Source of the DNA: Candidatus Heimdallarchaeota archaeon
GTDB taxonomy: Archaea > Asgardarchaeota > Heimdallarchaeia > Hodarchaeales > S146-22
Assembly (NCBI GenBank): GCA_015520535.1
Contig: WAPZ01000251.1
Span: forward strand, 1 to 6,723
Length of the DNA stretch: 6,723 nucleotides
Reading direction: 5' to 3'
The notes beneath the pieces are model-generated. The model searched no databases and was not told where the DNA came from. It worked only from the letters and a program-made list of their open reading frames with translations. Numbering within the stretch: position 1 is the stretch's first letter; each line of letters starts with the position of its first letter. Position numbers and translations under genes: made by a program. Positions 5,872-6,723 of the stretch are shown here, one piece after another.

Positions 5872-5876
5872 TCACC
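5872..5876 (-). promoter_or_regulatory. Shine-Dalgarno site that decides the membrane protein start
   Basis: Minus-strand GGTGA followed by AATTA and ATG (5864-5866). The longer reading frame from 5917 has no such motif, so its 17 extra residues (MARFNKNVSSRVLLVKL) are probably untranslated leader. Confidence 0.55.
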
Positions 5877-5917
5877 AATAACACTCTTGAAGAAACATTT
5901 TTATTAAATCTTGCCAT

Positions 5918-6342
5918 TTCAGAACTTTTTAATCTCTATCTCAGGGTTATGTATGCTGTGATTAAAAAACAACTTACTATTAAACAATAACCCGTCACGA
6001 ATGAGTTTTTTCGAACGAGAGTTGCTAGTGCTCTGGTACTTGATATAGCATTATTTTTAGCACTGTTGTAGCATCAAAAGACCGTAATTACTGGAAAGTA
6101 TATTTAACGTTCATTTCTTGATTCATAAAAACGTCTTTCCCTCAGTAGTTCTGTATGTTTCAGTAGTTGAATTTCATCTCAAAAACGCAAGACTTCCCTC
6201 TAATTCAATGCATTTTCTCTAATAGTGCCAGTACTTGAGGGGTTGCAATCATTTAGGAAACTATCTTTTATATCTGTTCTAGTTATGGGGACATGATGAG
6301 ACTTAACATGGGTGGGTCGTACGAGTCTGTATGTGGTAGTTT
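5918..6342. other. Gene-free stretch between membrane protein and right-edge gene
   Basis: No convincing gene is visible. The left part should contain the membrane protein promoter; GATTAAAAAG around 5922-5931 (minus strand) is a weak TATA-like candidate. A direct repeat TCAGTAGTT occurs at 6142-6150 and 6160-6168. The sequence ATGATGA at 6293-6299 resembles a C box, but no D box follows at a fitting distance. Confidence 0.4.
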
Positions 6343-6723
6343 TCATGCATTTTGGAGCCTTTTCTGTTCGTTACATGTCTTTTTTTTCCTTAGATCTACC
6401 CCGAACTCCTTGCTGTAGTCGACATCTATTAGTGGATATGAAAGGGAAAAATCTTTTTGAAAACTCTCATCATACAAAACCCATAGCGGGATTGATACAG
6501 TAAATGACTTTATTTGTGCGTGGATTCTTCTTTTTTCGTTATAAGATCCGACTTCTTTTACTTGTTTAAGTAAATCTTCGACAGTTTCTTTAAATTTCAT
6601 TGGGATACACATAACGGTATAAGATTCTCGCAAGTTTAGAATTTCTGCGGCTTTTTCATCTTGAGTTAACCAAGAATAGATAAATTTAGTATGGTTTTTC
6701 CAAACAGTATTCAGTATCTTCCA
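6343..6723 (-). CDS. Unrecognised gene, 5' end beyond the window
   Basis: The minus-strand frame is open from the window edge to a stop at 6343, giving at least 126 residues; the true start lies outside. It begins WKILNTVWKNHTKFIYSWLT and continues with ESYTVMCIPMKFKETVEDLL, a pattern of aromatic-rich helices, then a strand (YTVMCIPM) and an amphipathic helix. A second strand-like part (SFTVSIPLWVLYDES) follows, and the tail is basic (DLRKKKTCNEQKRLQNA). An internal TTG at 6633 gives a 96-residue form, but the upstream codons are equally protein-like, so the gene very probably continues. No family is recognised and no catalytic motif is seen. The overlapping plus-strand frame at 6312-6503 has a composition like random sequence and is judged a shadow. 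Confidence 0.6.
   Translation of the reverse strand, partial: WKILNTVWKNHTKFIYSWLTQDEKAAEILNLRESYTVMCIPMKFKETVEDLLKQVKEVGSYNEKRRIHAQIKSFTVSIPLWVLYDESFQKDFSLSYPLIDVDYSKEFGVDLRKKKTCNEQKRLQNA

Noticed and set aside
6293..6299. C box (ATGATGA) of a C/D guide RNA
   Set aside because: No CTGA D box occurs at a usual distance downstream, and no C'/D' pair is seen.
6312..6503. Plus-strand open frame of 63 codons
   Set aside because: It overlaps the right-edge minus-strand gene, has no clear start signal and shows no protein-like pattern.
1..6723. CRISPR array, rRNA or insertion sequence
   Set aside because: No regularly spaced repeats, no rRNA-like conserved stretches and no transposase motifs were seen on either strand.

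Overview
The window looks like a piece of an archaeal genome, most likely an Asgard (Lokiarchaeia-like) archaeon. The DNA is AT-rich (hand counts of about 28-32% GC in typical coding lines) and loosely packed, with several 400-550 base gaps. Starts are preceded by GGTGA-type Shine-Dalgarno motifs, and upstream regions carry BRE/TATA-like elements. One gene is a Ras-superfamily small GTPase with all five G motifs, translationally coupled to an unrecognised partner; expanded small GTPase sets are known from Asgard archaea. The assignment is inference, since no rRNA or other marker gene is present.

Layout: bases 1-282 hold no convincing gene, only repeats, a possible terminator and two tiny reading frames. 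A class I SAM-dependent methyltransferase lies on the minus strand (283-1338), with a BRE/TATA promoter near 1424-1439 and a repeated upstream element. After a gene-free stretch with clustered T-runs (minus strand, 1790-1833) comes an overlapping minus-strand pair. The upstream member is a PD-(D/E)XK nuclease-like protein (2220-2723) and the downstream one a small coiled-coil protein (1910-2266). This block is clearly richer in GC than its surroundings and looks imported. A 500-base divergent intergenic region follows, with a degenerate tRNA-Asn-like patch.

On the plus strand, the small GTPase (open frame to 3836) and a 315-residue protein of unknown function (3833-4780) overlap by ATGA and form an operon. 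The GTPase N-terminus is odd: its first beta strand has no ATG in frame, and two upstream ATG frames both meet it at a run of seven A residues. This means a frameshift error, slippage, or a non-AUG start. A small charged helical protein with its own TATA box (4986-5276) follows, then a convergent minus-strand four-helix membrane protein (5375-5866). After a further gap, an unrecognised minus-strand gene runs off the right edge (6343-6723).

The parts most likely to be new biology are the coupled GTPase/partner pair and the GC-rich nuclease/coiled-coil pair. Neither partner belongs to a family I can name.
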